A stretch of DNA of 7,022 nt, taken from Candidatus Nomurabacteria bacterium. Its GTDB lineage: Bacteria > Patescibacteriota > Minisyncoccia > Phycocordibacterales > UBA9973. Shown piece after piece: positions 6,581-7,022 of this stretch. Position numbers and translations under genes: made by a program. The stretch spans positions 1 through 7,022 of the forward strand of contig JAPLXT010000112.1 of the NCBI GenBank assembly GCA_026395935.1, read 5' to 3'. The first letter of the stretch is position 1. Each line of letters starts with the position of its first letter. The notes under the pieces are model-generated. The model made no database searches, was not told the origin of the DNA, and saw only the letters and a list, made by a program, of their open reading frames with translations.

Positions 6581-6602
6581 ATACGAGTAAATAAGCTAAT
6601 AT
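6574..6602 (+). promoter_or_regulatory. Possible rightward promoter in the uvrA-uvrB gap
   Basis: TTGACA (6574-6579) is a perfect -35, followed after 17 bases by TAATAT (6597-6602), which matches four of six -10 positions. It overlaps the -35 of the leftward uvrA promoter, so the two would be back to back on the same bases. A transcript from about 6609 would run toward the terminator at 6762-6806. Confidence 0.35.
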
Positions 6603-6608
6603 TTAAAC

Positions 6609-6806
6609 GAAATACACTACATTGGGGAGCGATATTAGTTTTACGAAGTTTTATTCGTATAAACATTCGGAAGATTAATCTCTTCCTTCCCGACTAATAA
6701 ATAGTCCTTTTCATGATGTCAATCTATAGGTGGAAATCTAAAATTGATCCACTATCCAATGAAACCGCTAAACTCTTTATTATCTAAAGAGAAGCGGTTT
6801 TATTTT
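6609..6806 (+). ncRNA. Possible small RNA in the uvrA-uvrB gap
   Basis: Between the rightward promoter and a plus-strand terminator there is no protein gene. The stretch can fold: 6633-6640 pairs with 6692-6699 and encloses two hairpins, 6642-6647/6654-6659 and 6669-6674/6681-6686. Another hairpin (6726-6734/6748-6755, one bulge) follows, then the terminator. The stems are short and AT-rich and could arise by chance, so support is much weaker than for the RNA at 150-360. Its 3' end would be antisense to the uvrB stop region. Confidence 0.3.
6762..6806 (+). terminator. Strong intrinsic terminator overlapping the uvrB stop
   Basis: AAACCGC (6762-6768) pairs with GCGGTTT (6794-6800) and CTCTTTA (6773-6779) with TAAAGAG (6785-6791), around a five-base loop. 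The T-rich tail TATTTTTAT follows on the plus strand. Read on the minus strand, the same hairpin ends the uvrB message but has only TTT before mixed sequence, so it is a weaker terminator there. The uvrB stop codon (6784-6786) lies at the loop. Confidence 0.6.
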
Positions 6807-7022
6807 TATCTTCTAGAGCTATTTTATCCATCTTTAATTTTAATACAATGATCTCATCTCGTAATATTGCAGCCGTTTCAAAGTCTAATTCTTTCACTAC
6901 TTTATTCATTTCTTTCTCTTTAATTTTTATAATTTTCTCATAGACAGATTTATTCCTATCTTCATCTGAAAGAAGTAAATTTTTAACTGATTCTCTCTCG
7001 CCTTTTCCACGATTACTTTTAC
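6784..7022 (-). CDS. uvrB: Excinuclease ABC subunit B, C-terminal end (partial)
   Basis: UvrB is the helicase-like subunit that receives damaged DNA from UvrA and recruits UvrC. Only the last 78 codons are in the window, read from the right edge to a TAG at 6786-6784. Residues about 33-64 of this fragment form the UVR coiled-coil motif that docks UvrC: KEMNKVVKEL, then FETAAILRDEI, with the conserved Phe-Glu, Ala-Ala and Arg-Asp all present. The preceding KSNRGKGERESVKNLL is the usual variable linker after the helicase domain. A UVR motif also occurs in other proteins such as UvrC and McsA, but UvrC is already present here, and a C-terminal UVR motif next to uvrA points to UvrB. It lies 291 bp upstream of the uvrA start, on the same strand, with a hairpin between them, so it may be transcribed separately. 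Confidence 0.8.
   Translation of the reverse strand, partial: KSNRGKGERESVKNLLLSDEDRNKSVYEKIIKIKEKEMNKVVKELDFETAAILRDEIIVLKLKMDKIALEDKNKTASL

Noticed and set aside
6717..6755. The TGTCAAT...GATCCAC stretch recalls the terminal repeats of IS21-type elements.
   Set aside because: There is no transposase, no second end and no target duplication in the window, and the stretch fits equally well as a hairpin before the terminator. The resemblance is from memory only.

Overview
The window is AT-rich, tightly packed bacterial DNA. It looks like a streamlined Candidate Phyla Radiation (Patescibacteria) genome: spacers are short, start sites often lack a Shine-Dalgarno, UvrC is cut down, and uvrB, uvrA and uvrC sit together. 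This taxonomic reading is an inference; no marker gene here proves it. All stops fit code 11.

Layout. Positions 1-111 hold the tail of an unrecognised plus-strand gene. Positions 112-396 hold no protein gene, but carry what looks like a free-standing structured RNA: a near-consensus promoter (115-143), a compact three-way junction with a GNRA-capped arm (159-276), a second hairpin (284-310) and an intrinsic terminator (325-359). Right after it an extended -10 promoter fires directly at the ATG of a TMEM175-family channel gene (397-1029, plus). That gene meets gpsA tail to tail, with overlapping stop codons.

From 1026 to the right edge all recognised genes are on the minus strand. In transcription order these are uvrB (C-terminal part only), uvrA, uvrC, ddl and gpsA. 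uvrB, uvrA and uvrC are the three excinuclease subunits of nucleotide excision repair; uvrA and uvrC are 4 bp apart and probably translationally coupled. ddl has its own extended -10 promoter with an apparently leaderless ATG. The ddl and gpsA reading frames overlap by 71 bp, and each lacks an essential part where they meet: Ddl has lost its C-terminal ExN/PG segment and GpsA its N-terminal NAD-binding half-motif. This looks like one deletion (or an assembly error) that fused two genes out of frame.

The 291-bp gap 6493-6783 between uvrA and uvrB carries the uvrA promoter and leader hairpin, an overlapping divergent promoter pointing right, several hairpins and a strong terminator whose U-tract lies on the plus strand. 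A second small RNA is possible there.

The most novel items are the structured RNA at about 150-360, the minimal UvrC without HhH domain or Fe-S cysteines, and the ddl/gpsA junction.
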